Part shown: positions 9,805-21,086 of the stretch, one piece after another
How positions within the stretch are numbered: the stretch's first letter is position 1
Layout: each line of letters begins with the position of its first letter
NCBI GenBank assembly: GCA_035578175.1
Contig: JAQMRL010000022.1
Coordinates: 434,001 to 498,000 of the forward strand
Origin: Catonia carolina
Lineage: Eukaryota; Arthropoda; Insecta; Hemiptera; Achilidae
Length of the DNA stretch: 64,000 nucleotides
Direction: 5' to 3'
Notes under the pieces: generated by a model
Seen by the model: only the letters and a program-made list of their open reading frames with translations
The model's database searches: none
Told to the model about the DNA's origin: nothing
Translations under genes and position numbers: made by a program

Positions 9805-11883
9805 AGTCTATGACATGTCCAATTTTGGAATTTAACTTAAAGAATCTTAACTTGGCGAATATTGCTGTAGGATTTTTTAAATTTTTCCCCGTTTTTATCG
9901 TTAAAAGTACTGTAAGAATACCTATGTACGAAGTATCCACAAAAAGTGACAAATTACGTGGGGGGGGAGGGGGGAATAATAGAAAAGACCCAAATGTTTA
10001 TTTATAAATTTACCTCTCCAATAAAATTAAAACTTATTTCCAAATGAAAATGGAAGCCTGGTGGTATGTGAAAGCGTAACATTAGTATGAGAAATTGTGG
10101 TTCTTTAATTAAAAGAACGTTCACCTATAAACTAAAAAAAATAATATAAAAATAGAATGAACTTAGTTCGTGATCTATGTTTTATTATTTGGTATTATAA
10201 AATAAAAAAACAAGTTAGCTGTTTGTTTAATGGGCATTTTTCTTCTTCTTGCGCTGTATACTGATAGTCTAGTCCAGTGTAATAATAGCTTATACATAGT
10301 AAGAATGTTAAGAAAAAGAAAGGTTAAAATGACCGATTATGCGTAGGCCTAACGTATAACCATGCTGGACCATTAATATTATGGTGTTCCTTCTTGATAG
10401 ATTACTAAGTCTATCCTTATTTGGTTAATAGCAGTCGACTTCAGGCATTCACCTTCTTTTTTTTCAAGGATATTCAAGGATAAAATACAGGAATATATTT
10501 CTTTCCTTCGTTTTTATTTAATCATTTATTCAGTCTAAACATTCTCATTCATTTCCATGAATACTTTTTTGTTTTGAAAAGTTTCGTTGAGAAATTCATT
10601 AAATATTTTGGGTTTTTTTGTTTGTCGTCCTTTAAAATTATAATTCAAAAGTTTAGGAAATCGTTTATTCTACTTTGATCTTTCTTTGATGATATCATGA
10701 TTATTTATTTATTTATTCTTATAGGTGAAATTTTTCTCAGAAGAAAATGTATGGTTCTTCTAATCGTTTCTTTTACCATGATGAAGTTTTTGTTCGTTTT
10801 TAATAATGTAATTACAATTACATAGTTCTTTAACTTGGTTTAACAAAACGATATTACGTATAATTCTTATGATAGGATCTTATCATAGATTCTGTAACTC
10901 TAATCAGATTTTTGGTTAAACAAAACGTAACATGATAGAAGGTAGTTCGTTTGTAATAATAAATAAATAGTAATAAAAATAATTTTATTTCTCAGAAATT
11001 AAAATTTTTTACACATAAATAACCTCGTGTTACTTATAGCAAACAATATATCTATTAGATTTGTGCACGAGGTGGGAAGGTTAACCCATCCAACTATGGT
11101 TTTCCATGTCCTAGTATAAGTCAGTTAAGAGCTTTTTTTTCCAACATCAGATCGTCCTTAATCAAAATACCGGGATACGAGCTCACAGATTTGAAGGTGT
11201 AATTTCCTTCGTGTACTGCCTACCAATTTTATAAAGCCATTTCTGTAAATAAGTTTTACAATTTATAATGTTTTGATACTTTTATAATTGTGGGGAAGCA
11301 GGTTGTGTAGTTTGTGGGGAAATTAACGAAAATGTCTTTGGAAAAGGGTTTTTGTTGCTCTTATGCAAAGGAATCAAATGCGCCTGTATAAATTTGTTCC
11401 TACAAAGTTGACGAACGTCTAGTACTTAAACAATTGCTCAGAAAGATAGAGGGGTAGGTTTGGTTGATTTCTTGCAAAATAAGCTTTTGTACTTTCTCGA
11501 GGAGGTCTAACTAATATTGAAAATACCGCCCTATCCTAGTATTCCGTAACTGATTACTGATTGAAATTAGAAAAATATACAATTTTTAATGTGGCTTTGT
11601 CTATTGCTTATTTCAATTTTTTTAAAGTAAAGATTCATTTTTACTTTATTTCTAAGAAAACAATTTTTTATTTTAATTTTGACAGCCTCTTTGTCGTTGT
11701 TTATTTCTATACAAGATCTGTAAACTATTCCCTCATTGACTAACGATGATATCTATTTAATTTAGTAAAATTTAACACAATCCCATTAGGTTGGTTAATA
11801 CACTAAATTATTAGTTTTATTTCCCGACATTAACCATCATGATTTATCGGTTCAATACGAGTGTACGAATCAGTTTTTTGTAG
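9805..11883. other. AT-rich stretch with a G-run
   Basis: No gene or recognised repeat. A run of 8 G, A, 6 G sits at 9960-9974, unusual in this AT-rich context and a possible quadruplex former on the + strand. The open frames 9810-10007 and 11561-11743 have no family features. Confidence 0.45.
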
Positions 11884-12003
11884 CTGGCCTGGGTAGTGTA
11901 GTGGTCAGCGCAATTAGCTTCTATGCCAGGGGTCCGGGATTTGATCCCCGTTCTGGTTTGGCTTTTTCTCATTACTCATTTAGTTATCACCCAGGCTAAT
12001 ATT
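11884..12003 (+). mobile_element. tRNA-derived SINE, subfamily S2
   Basis: Head with GTGTAGTGGTCAGCGC (A-box region) and GGGATTTGATCCCCG (B-box region). A TTTTTCTCATTACTCATT body follows, shared with the 56.2-kb copy. Closest in the window to the family's tRNA-like head, but no intact cloverleaf. Confidence 0.7.
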
Positions 12004-12175
12004 AATAAATTACATTGGTATTCTCATAAGTCATAATTACAGAAAATACAGAATTAAATTAATAAATTAAATTAAATTAAAGAATTAATATTAATTAGTA
12101 TTACAGAATTAATACAAATGAAATGTTATTATGTTACTTTCTCTTAAAAATAAAATCTTTGGGTATAAAGTAATA

Positions 12176-12490
12176 CTCAGACCTGTTTGAACTTACGGGA
12201 TAGAGCTGTGGGGTACAGCTGGTTCATCGAATATAGAAATATTGATGCGCTCTCAATCAAATCCCTGAGACGATCACTGCAGCTCCATGGTATGTAACCA
12301 ACGAATTATTGCACAAAGATTTAAACCTACCCTTCGTAAAGGAAAAAATTAAACAACATAGCGTAAAAGATTAAACAAAGTTAAAAAAAAACAAAATCCT
12401 TTCGCAATCAACCTCCTCGACAACGACATTTACAGACTGAAACGTGTTAAAATACCGGACTTCTCTTCACCGATTTTGTTAATGGCATCG
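12176..12490 (+). pseudogene. Jockey-like LINE reverse transcriptase 3' relic
   Basis: Conceptual translation with several stops and shifts gives fragments characteristic of the C-terminal end of Jockey-clade LINE polyproteins: TYGIELWGTAGSSNIEIL, then a diverged SLR-W-V-NELLHKDLNLPFVKEKI region and NPFAINLLDNDIYRLKRVK. In intact elements this segment follows the reverse transcriptase domain. Upstream and downstream parts are absent, so it is a short inactive fragment. Clade assignment is from motif memory. Confidence 0.75.
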
Positions 12491-12684
12491 CCATCTCAAG
12501 CTTCAGCTAATACGAGTACATGGTTAAAAATAATTATGTACAGTTAGTTTTGTTCAGATACAATTAAGTTCAGTCAACAGTTAAATTTTGAAACACACTA
12601 TCTAAGTGTTGTTTTTACACTTCAGGCTTTGTAGTTTTTCCTTAAAGTTTATATTTACATTAAAAAACTAATTGGAAAACAACT

Positions 12685-13077
12685 GTTGTTTAGGTCATCA
12701 GCCGAAAGGTTGGTTTGAACTTCTAGAGGTTTTACTAAGTAAAACGAGGTGTGAAGTCGTTTACAATTGCTTTCCTCATTAAGTGGAGAAGTATGCTTAT
12801 TAGCCTGCCAAACTCTCTGAAAAGGCACAAATTTTCCACCCTGCAAATAACACCTTCACTTTATTCACCACAGAGTCGGGCTGAATAATGAAATTCATTA
12901 TTCTCAGAGGAGATAACTCTGATTAGTGTCTTATACACATCTACCTTTTCTGTTTTTAACTGATTCAGTAATTTAATTGGCTGAACGTGTGATAAGAAAC
13001 AGAACTATTTTTTTATAGCCTAGAAATAACAGATCGAGTGCAAAAAATTTAACACTCCACTTGTGTGCTACGGGCAG
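12685..13077 (-). mobile_element. SINE-A copy, full length
   Basis: A 393-bp copy running on the + strand from GTTGTTTAGGTCATCAGC to CGGGCAG. It contains the internal palindrome (GTTTTACTTAGTAAAAC on the sense strand), the CCTCACT core and the 5' block AGTTCTGTTTCTTATCACA. A sense-strand open frame (12655-12846) encodes the family's LVKPLEVQT-LSADDLNN peptide. I could not see a clean target duplication. Confidence 0.85.
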
Positions 13078-13710
13078 AGCAAAAGAATTACACCTTGTTA
13101 AAAAAAGTTATAGTAAGAAAACGATCGCTATCAATTTTGGTTTACACTCAGTGTTGTGGGATAAAGAAAATGATTTCTTTCAGGGCGATTTCATTTTACA
13201 AATTGCTTAGGTCATTCTTTTCATTCTTGGGTTTATTTGTCGGTTCATTCATTCATTCCACTAGTTTTATAGTAAATAAAAATCATTGTTGTGAAATACT
13301 TGGTACTGGTTTTCTACAAAGGATATCCGGTGTAAATCGAAATAAACTAAACGGCGGGGAAGTACGACCACCTTGAGTATTCATTTGTGGTGGGCTAGGG
13401 CTTATTCATATAACGTGCATGTAATACAATAGTGACATCTATTCAGGTGATTCAAGGTAAGGTAGGTCAGTTAACGTGTATTTTATTTATGTACACATTT
13501 TTTTAGTGTTATTAAAATAAAACAAAAGTAGAGAATTGGGTAATTTCACACGTTTTCATAATAATATTTTACTAACGTCGTTTTGCTATTTGTTTTCTCA
13601 TCGTGATAAAAATAAGTTATTTAAATTTCCTTTATTTTTGTCACTTTTATTGTGTCGTTCAGTATTCGTTTTGTTAATATTTAAATTCTGTGACTAATAA
13701 TAAATACACT
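13078..13710. other. AT-rich stretch, nothing identified
   Basis: Sits between two SINE-A copies in opposite orientation. The open frame 13065-13376 starts within the SINE end and shows no family motif. No gene is called. Confidence 0.5.
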
Positions 13711-14056
13711 TGCTAGTTCCAGGACTACAAAGAAATAGTTCTGTGTCTTATCACATGGTCAACCAATTATATGACTGAAGCATTTAGAACAGAGAGGTAG
13801 AGGTGTAAAAGACACTAGCCAGAGTTGTCTCGCCTGAGAGTAATGAATTTCATTATGCAGCCAGATCTTGTGGTGAATGAAGTAAAAGTATTATTTGCAA
13901 GGTGGAAATTAGGTGCTTTTCAGAGGGACTGGGAAACTGAGAGGCATATTTTTCCACTCAGTGAGGAAGGCCTGGTAAACTACCTCACTCCTCCTTTTAC
14001 TTAGGAAAGCCTCTAGAGGTTCAAACCAGCCTTTCAGCTGATGACCTAAACAACTA
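13711..14056 (+). mobile_element. SINE-A copy, 5'-truncated
   Basis: Starts at GCTAGTTCCAGGACTAC, about 50 bp into the element, and ends with CAGCTGATGACCTAAACAAC. All downstream blocks are present in order, though the CATGCTGATAAGCA block is rearranged (ACTGAGAGGCATA). Confidence 0.85.
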
Positions 14057-14077
14057 CAAGTACGATCATATGAATTA

Positions 14078-14237
14078 TCTTCTTCTCCTCCTCCTCCTCC
14101 TTCTTCTTCTCCTTTTCCTCCTCCTTGTTCTCCTCCTCCTCCTCCTTTTCCTCCTCCTCGTTCTCCTCCTTTTCCTCCTCCTCCTCCTCCTCCTCCTCCT
14201 CCTCCTCCTTCTTCTCCTGCTTCTTCTTCTTCTTCCT
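14078..14237. repeat. Pyrimidine microsatellite, 3' tail of a LINE
   Basis: About 160 bp of (TCC)n/(TTC)n. It directly abuts the 3' end of the minus-strand LINE relic at 14,238-14,596, so on the LINE strand it is a (GAA)n/(GGA)n tail, as RTE-like LINEs often carry. The serine/phenylalanine open frame at 14125-14385 is an artefact of this tract. Confidence 0.85.
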
Positions 14238-14596
14238 TTCAAGGATTAGGCATCTCTGCCTGTTCCGAACCTCTCAAATCTGCCCATCTCTTTCTCGGTC
14301 GTCCTCGTTTTCTCCTGCCCTCGGGCTTATAGTCCAGTGTCTGCTTAGGTATCCTATCCTCCCTTATTCTGTTCACATGTGCTAACCACTGCATTCTGTT
14401 CTGAGATACCTTGTCGTTTGTAGAGAAGAAGTTTGAGTTCTTTCGTTATCTCGGTATTCTTGTTACGATCTTCTCTACTACACCCATACGTATGTCGAAG
14501 AAATTTTATTTCTGATGCTTGCAATCTACTCTCCTCTCGGTTTGATAGCACCCAAGTTTCACTGCCATAGAGTTGGGTCGGCACTGCTATTGTTTT
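14238..14596 (-). pseudogene. RTE-like LINE C-terminal relic
   Basis: The minus-strand translation begins LYGSETWVLSNREESRLQAS and continues EIKFLRHTYGCSREDRNKN, the region just after the reverse transcriptase domain in arthropod RTE-like 'endonuclease-reverse transcriptase' proteins. After a frame change it reads EGRRKRGRPRKRWADL, the basic motif near the C-terminus. The 3' UTR contains the hairpin AGGC-AGAGAT-GCCT, the motif CCTAATCCTTGA and then the GAA/GGA microsatellite. 5' truncated and frameshifted, therefore inactive. Confidence 0.85.
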
Positions 14597-14600
14597 ATGA

Positions 14601-15128
14601 AATATAAATTATAAAAGTCAAAAAATTCTGAGCAGAATCTAGAAAGTTTATGTTACTGCACAGAACGCAAGTAGGAGACTCACCAAGGAAAACTGTGCGG
14701 AAACCTTGACCAGAACAGGCAAACTTTATACTAAAACCAATTGATTACAAGTTTTCCCTAATATTAAGTGTTTATATTCACAAATGGACTTACTAATTCT
14801 CAATAAAAACAGGTAGAGATAATTGATAGACAATACAGTTTGTGTTTATTACTTATAAACAGCCCATTTAAACAATTTTATTCGTATTTTAAGCATAAAT
14901 TTGAATACATTTGAACATATTAATTAACTTTGATATTGAATTTAAGTAATTAGAAAAAACAATGTTCTGTAAAATAATGTACAAGATAAATAAATTTTTT
15001 GTTTACAAAATGTTTTTTTTTAAAGATATGAACTACCGAAAATTTTACTTAATAAACATGCTCTTGAACGAGAGTTCTATCCACTTCGACAGTTGAATCA
15101 GAAATTGATCTCAGCTGAAATTAAAGAA
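14601..15128. other. AT-rich stretch, nothing identified
   Basis: AT-rich sequence between two LINE-derived fragments. No motif recognised. Confidence 0.5.
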
Positions 15129-15347
15129 TTAATTAGTATTATAATATTGTTTTACTAGCTGAAACTGTGACTTTATTTTGAAAGCTGTGTATTGAAAGAT
15201 GTTTAAACTATTTGGTATCTTGTTATAAATTTTGACAGAAATATTATACGGTGCTTTATCGTATCCGGTTGTTCTATGTTGCACAGTTCTAAAGTAATAT
15301 TTGTAGTATCTGATAGGATACCAGTGGATTACTACTTTATTTTTCAA
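15129..15347 (-). pseudogene. Possible LINE C-terminal fragment
   Basis: A 72-codon minus-strand frame contains HRTTGYDKAPYNISVKIYNK and IPNSLN. This resembles the tail of several insect non-LTR polyproteins, where a TRNN-like stretch is followed by 'YN-LP--I' and a hydrophobic helix. The match is suggestive only, with no upstream reverse transcriptase motif and no microsatellite tail. The alternative is a chance open frame. Confidence 0.4.
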
Positions 15348-16329
15348 AAATAAATGTTCGTTCTTTTTCAGAAGTAATTTACTCTCGTAAATGTAAATTC
15401 ATGGAAACGTTAGTATATTTAGTTTTATTAAAAAAGGGTTTAAAAGAACCACGTCATTTTGCTCTTAAAATTGCCTTAACAGTCTTTTCTGCATCCTGTG
15501 ATGTATTCTTTGACGTCATTCTATCTGAACAGTGTAATTTTAGTAGGGATATAAAATAAAATGTGTATTCTTTAAAAACGCTAACATTTTATGTATTGTA
15601 TACGAGTATACGGTGTTTGATTTTTTGGAAGTCATGCGGTATTGATTGCAGTTGTTGATCGCTTATTTTAAAGGTGGGTTTAAAAAACCATTATAAGGAC
15701 TTTTGTGCGAAGAGTTTGTCTATTACGGGCATAAAATACGTCAGGAATAAGTAATGACCGAATTTAAATAAAAAAGGAGCAAATAAATTGTATGCATTAC
15801 GATAATTTAAAAACATAAATAATATGAAGTGAAAAGTCAGATTCTTATCATGAAAGATAATTTTTGTGCTCCAGTAGGTGTCCTAGTGGCTCCAGATCTT
15901 ATTTATGCTAATTTGTTAGTCTATAGATGTAATAATCTAGATGTATTACCTTGGGCATATTATATTGTTTACTTATTTTTTAGATTTAATAATAAATTTT
16001 AAGATAATTTTCTGTTTTCTTTATTTAAATAGTAAGTGTTCAATTATTGTATTCATGTATACGGACACAAGTAATTTTTACCTAACTGTAATTATAATAC
16101 AAGACTTTTGATTCAATCTAATCGAATTAATGATTCGAAACCGGTGGTAGAGAAATAACTACGGTTATGAGGATAACTGAAGTTTAAAAAACCTTGTATT
16201 TTTTAACCTTTTGATATTAATTAAATAATTAAAATCCTTATAAGACCTTGTAAATTTAATAGCAGGGTTTTTGGATCGGTAAGGGGAGAAGATGACTGGA
16301 GAGTATGTAAAATGAAAAGCGAAATACTC
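15348..16329. other. AT-rich stretch, nothing identified
   Basis: AT-rich sequence without recognised repeats or coding signatures. Confidence 0.5.
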
Positions 16330-16625
16330 TCTTGGACATAGTCCGTTTCATAAAGGCTCATAGTTTGAAACGGTTGTGGTACATTTAGATAATGAAATCA
16401 TCTAGGATGGTTAAGGTGATGGGAGAACATACTGTACAAAAGAAAAAGGAAGGGCAGTTCTAGGAAGAGATGGGTGGAAGATGTTATGAATGATTTCATG
16501 TTGATGGTTGTGAGAGGATGGAGGGCGGTAGCAATTAGCAGAGAGAATTGGAGGAGATGAGGATTGTGGGCCAAAGTCCACCAAGGGCTGTAGAGCTACA
16601 AGATGATGATGGAGCAATAGAGCTA
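16330..16625 (+). pseudogene. RTE-like LINE 3' relic with hairpin tail
   Basis: Frame-shifting translation gives SLKRLWYI and SSRMVKVMGEHTVQKKKEGQ, then WVEDVMNDF-like and RGWRAVAISRENWRR segments, in the order of the C-terminal end of arthropod RTE-like proteins. After the coding relic comes AAGGGCTGTAGAGCTACAAG, which folds as TGTAG-AG-CTACA, then (ATG)n. The hairpin plus microsatellite marks the LINE 3' end at about 16,615. The open frame on the opposite strand (16411-16617) is a shadow. Confidence 0.7.
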
Positions 16626-17104
16626 AGTTATCGGATAAGTAGTTTAAAGAAGCCAGAGAGGATGTTGTGAAAGTTGGAATTAATGAGAAAATATATTTTT
16701 AACAGATCGAAGCAATTCAGACTACTGATAATTGACTTGAAGGTCTTCCACAAAGAGTAAAATGTGAACACCGGATGAACGAAGAAAAGGAGTAACGTAT
16801 CTAGTGCAGGAATACTGATATTGTGGGTTGCAAAAAGAGCTCTCGAGAAGTTTAAAGTTATCTAAAATAGTCCTAAGCAAAAAATAATCAACTATAACAG
16901 AACAAGATAGTAAAAAATTACCTATGCGCATAGGCCAAATGAAGACTGGGGTAAAGTTCCCCTTCTAACTGCCTCTGTGATAGTGGGAGCAGAGTCAGCG
17001 ATAATTAACAGCTGGACTAGCAGTAGGGGAATAGAATCGATGCACAGGAGTGGGAGAAGCGAAAGCAGTACAAGTAGAGCAAGCCACGTCTTCCTAGTTT
17101 TTTA
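16626..17104. other. Stretch without recognised features
   Basis: Slightly less AT-rich than its surroundings. The minus-strand frame 16722-16931 has no family signature. Confidence 0.45.
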
Positions 17105-17312
17105 ACTAAATTATAAAATAATATTATTGCGAATAGAACTGCATACAGCACTGAATTTTACCAGTTCTTCACTCACATCATCATCTTTGTCATAGGAAAT
17201 CCTGCATCCTAAATATTTAAAATCTCGACTTGTTCTATAGTTCGGTCACCAAGTATAATTTTTGAGCGGACTGGCCATCTTCCCTTGAATGCCATATAAC
17301 ATATGGGCCTTG
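17105..17312 (-). pseudogene. LINE reverse transcriptase fragment, inverted part of one insertion
   Basis: Minus-strand translation gives MAFKGRWPVRSKIILGDRTI, EQVEI, then after one shift FKYLGCRISYDKDDDVSEEL and VKFSAVC. This is the connection between the reverse transcriptase palm and the thumb region of RTE-like LINEs ('PVRSKI-----IEQV--FKYLGC'). It directly abuts the + strand fragment at 17,325, which carries the next part of the same type of protein, so the two probably form one inverted insertion. Confidence 0.8.
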
Positions 17313-17324
17313 TACTACTCACGT

Positions 17325-17655
17325 AACATATGAGAGTGAAACATGGATGTCATTACAGAGGAATGAATCTCGTATCTAGGCTGCTGAAATGAGATTTTTA
17401 CGGGGAGTCGAAGGTTGTACCCGGTTAGATAGAGTATGTAACAAAGCTATACGCGCCGAGTTAAATTTTCAGTCAGTGTATGAATGTTAAGAATATGTAA
17501 GAGAAACTGGTCCAGTCATTAACTTCGCATGCCAGCACAGACTTTCTCTACGAGCGTGAAAATATAAACCTAGAGGAAAGCGAGGCTTGGGAAGACCTAA
17601 AAAGAGATGGATGCCATAATAGGCCATTGACCCTAATCCTTGACAAATGATAATA
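17325..17655 (+). pseudogene. LINE C-terminal fragment, direct part of the same insertion
   Basis: Plus-strand translation gives TYESETWMSLQRNESRI, AAEMRFLRGVEGCTRLDRV and, after shifts, PRGKRGLGRPKKRW. These match the YGSETW...RFLR...GRPKKRW order of RTE-like LINE C-termini. The 3' UTR includes CCCTAATCCTTGACAAATGA and an AATAAAATAAAATAG tail. Several stops make it non-functional. Confidence 0.85.
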
Positions 17656-17659
17656 AAAT

Positions 17660-19540
17660 AAAATAGTAATTTAGTTTAAGTGTTCTTATTCAGAGTGATT
17701 GCACTTCTCTTATTCGGGTTATAAAAGGTAGACGGGACTATTTTTTGCTGACATATACAAGATAATAGCATTATTGTAGCTTTGATGAAAAGATAAATGT
17801 TGCGGAAAAGTACTGTTTGTTATTTTACATTGTCTTCTCCATTTACGTCCACTCTATTTAATTCTAGAAAAATAGCCGACTTAGTTCGACTCAACATTGA
17901 ACAGGGTAGGTCGCGTTATTTTGTCTCAGTTTAAGTCGCTCAGACATTTTAGTAATAAGTATTATTGAAGTCACGGTTATAAACGAATTGTAACGGCAAG
18001 TTCATAAATTTTGTGGTAGCAGGAAGTACCTTATTAACCCTAATAATACTTACAAACTAGTCTTATTTATTCTTCAAGGGATATACGCCCAAAATATTGT
18101 TATCGCCCTCTTTTTATGGGAATATCACTTCTACTAACCGTAATCGATACAGTGGCTCAACATTTTCTGTCTTTAGTAAGCCTGGTTTATTTTGACAGAT
18201 ATTGTTCTAATGGCTAGTCGCCCTTTATGATCATAAATGTGATAAGTAATTTTGAATTTTATATTTTCCCATCGTAGTCTAATCGTATAGAATGTGCTTG
18301 CTCATCTATATATTTTTGGATTTATCGCATTGAATATTACTACTTTTCTTTCATTTTAATATTTAACCGCATTAATATTTTATTTTACAAAAAGCGCTGT
18401 GAACATTTTTGTTAATTAAATCTGCACTTTCTATTTAGCCATTATTGATGTTAAGGCACATGATTAATACAGGTAATGTGATGGTGCTTTAACATGAAAC
18501 AATATCGGAATTTGGCATTGTTATTTTAGCGTGTTTAAACAATATTTTTTGGACAATTACTTTTTATTTTCACAAGTGACAATATTATCTCCATTGTGTA
18601 ATGTTTCGCTATTATGGTTGACCTATTTTTTTTTTTAGTGTACTAATCGATTTAACAATTTTTAAATCTTTATTTATACGCGTCAGAAAATATTTGTGTA
18701 TTGTTATATGTATTGAATTTTTGGATTACTTCAATATTTGCTCTTTGAAATCCAAACGAAAATGACCCACCCGTCCGTGATGATATATTTTGTCAACAAT
18801 TCGGTTTTATAACATTTTTTTTTTTGATTCATTATGAAGATCTGCACCGGAAATATTGCATGAATATTTTTTAAAAACTACAGTGCTGAAATTTTTGTGG
18901 GTTGTTAACCATATACAGCTGTAACTTTTACGTGTTCAATTTTTCAAAATTTTGAAAAAGAAGAGAGAAAAAAAATGGTTAAATTTTTACGCCAAAAATG
19001 GTATTTTTTTAAAAAATCTAGAAATTAAATCTGTAGTCATAAGAAAAAATCCTACACGTAAAAGTTGTAAAAAAGTTCAAATTTTCATATAAAACAAAAA
19101 TCAAGTCTGTCTGATGGTTACTGAGAAAACGGACCAAATGTTAACATTAAGTAAGATAGGGATCCGTGCTCCCTTAAAAGTGTTTATTCTATCAGTTTAT
19201 GGTAGTAGATAGTTTTCAACGTAAGTCTTTAAACGGAAACAACTTTATTTTTTTACAACAAATTTATTATTTTTTCGTGCTCATATTGTATAATGTTTGT
19301 TATTATTTTGAACAATGGTGTGATTTGTCTTTCGTCTGCAGATTAAAGGAAGGTTTATTACTGTATACTAGGAGGCCTGTTAGTGTTACCTGATTTAGTA
19401 AATGGGTCAACTAAATTAACTACTCGAGCGTAACTCTTGTGGCGCATGACCTAATTTATTCCTAACTTTTTGCTGAATATTCAGTGTACTCAGTTAAATT
19501 GTCAAGTCTTTTCAAACTGACGATCCTGTCATTAATCGGT
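17660..19540. other. AT-rich stretch with a local inverted repeat
   Basis: No gene is seen. Around 18,925-19,075, AACTTTTACGTG on the left pairs with CACGTAAAAGTT on the right, suggesting an unclassified foldback or MITE. The + frame 19199-19393 has no recognised motif. Confidence 0.4.
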
Positions 19541-20983
19541 TTTTTACTTTCTCTTGCCTATATGAATGTATAGGAAAGAAAATATTGTTTTTACGTAAAT
19601 TTTTCGAAATGGAGTTTTCACCGGATCTACACGTTTTCAGACCCCTGAATCCAAAAAAAAACATGCTTTTAGCGATTGGTCTGTGTGTGAACAGAATATC
19701 TCAAGAATGGAACATCGTGTTGTTGTTTAGGTCATCAGCCAAAAGGCTGGTTTGAACCTGTAGAGGTTTTACTAAGTAAAACGAGGAGTGAGGTGGTTTA
19801 CCATTGCCTTCCTCACTGAGTGGAAAAGTATGCTTATCAGCATGCCGGGCCCTCTGAAAAGCACATATTTTCCGCTCTGTAAATGACACCTTCATTTCAT
19901 TCATCACAGGATCTGGCTGTATAATGAAATTCATTACTTTCAGAGGAGGTAACTCTGATTACTGTCTTTTACACTTCTACCTCTTCTGTTCTTAAATGAT
20001 TGAGTCATTTAATTAGCTGACCATGTGATAAGAAACAGAACTATTTATTTTAGCCCAGCAACGAACAGATTGAGTGTAAATAATTTGACACTCCACCTGT
20101 CTGTTATGGGCAGGGAACATCGTACGAAGTTGAAACTTGAAACTTAAGTTAGATACCACTAGAGGACCCGATACAAACATTTTCATAAAAATCGGTCAAC
20201 CGGATGTAGTAGCTTATTCGTGTCATTTTCACTTTTTGTGATTTTCTCAAAAACGGTCCTACGATTTTTTTAAAAATTGCCTCATTTACTACATTTTTTA
20301 TGCTCTACAGTCTACAAGATAGGGTAGGCGTCATATCTGCTGCTTGTGGAGGCTGTGCTCTCATAGAAAAAAATGTTTTTTTTTAAATTGTGGCCTTAAT
20401 ATGCATTTTAGGGCGAAAGTGTACATATATAATCAAAGTTGTAGACAATTTTAAAATCTACAACTTCTATTTTAAACATTTCTTAGTATAACGATTAGTT
20501 TAACGGTAGGCCTAATTAGCGATTTTCTGTTTTTTTTTTTCATGAATATCTGTAAAAATGGATTTTTTAAGATTACGGCCTTAGTATGCATTTAACGCCA
20601 AAAGTCTAGATAATCAAATTTATAGGACATTAAAATATTATGTACAGATTTTATTTACGCATTTTTCTCTACAGAGCTTAGTTTAGCGTGAAAGAGTGAT
20701 TTTCCTTATTATTAACCCAAAGCCTATTTGTAAGGATAATTTTCATTTTGCATCACTCACTCATGATAAAAATTAGGTTATGTTTTTTTTGAGGTTAATT
20801 TTTTATCTATTTCTAATGTTTTATTACTAATATTGTTATATTGTTCATTATTTTCATTGGCAAAAAATAAAAAAATTAAAATTTTTTAAATTTTTTAGAA
20901 TTTTTTTTAATTAAAAAAAATTAATTTTTTATTTAATTTTTACATTTTTAAAAAGTTGTGTGAGTATTTCACGGCAAATTTTT
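19541..20983 (+). mobile_element. HINE-like element, copy 2, interrupted by SINE-A
   Basis: The 5' repeat ACTTTCTCTTGCC is at 19546-19558, followed by the conserved block (AAATGGAGTTTTCACCGGAT, then GCGATTGGTCTGTG). A SINE-A copy splits the GGAACATCGTACGAAG block at 19,719-20,113. The 3' part runs to a degraded end, GTTGTGTGAGTATTTCAC. The 3' sub-terminal repeat is disrupted by an A/T expansion (about 20,860-20,955). Confidence 0.65.
19719..20113 (-). mobile_element. SINE-A reference copy (395 bp) with 10-bp TSD
   Basis: Inserted in HINE copy 2. The 10-bp duplication GGAACATCGT lies at 19709-19718 and 20114-20123. The uninterrupted site is visible in the HINE copy at about 29,812, so the element limits are exact: GTTGTTGTTTAGG...TGTTATGGGCAG on the + strand. 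On the sense strand the element starts CTGCCCATAACAGACAGG and ends CGGCTGATGACC-type hairpin plus TAAACAACAAC. Near the 3' end it carries the palindrome GTTTTACTTAGTAAAAC. No tRNA-like head is evident. A sense frame (19701-19934) encodes the shared PLSEEGNGKPPHSSFYLVKP peptide. Confidence 0.93.
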
Positions 20984-21086
20984 TTGTGAGATTATCGTTT
21001 ACGCATTAGCCTACTTACAGCATGTCTACACAAGAACGTACAAAAACGTATTATGCTGATTTCGGTGTTTATTTTTGGTTTGTTTT

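Noticed and set aside
9960..9974. G8-A-G6 run as a regulatory quadruplex
   Set aside because: Only two G-runs and no promoter or gene nearby; kept as a descriptive note.
14125..14385. Serine-rich + frame
   Set aside because: Direct translation of a (TCC)n/(TTC)n microsatellite that forms a LINE tail.
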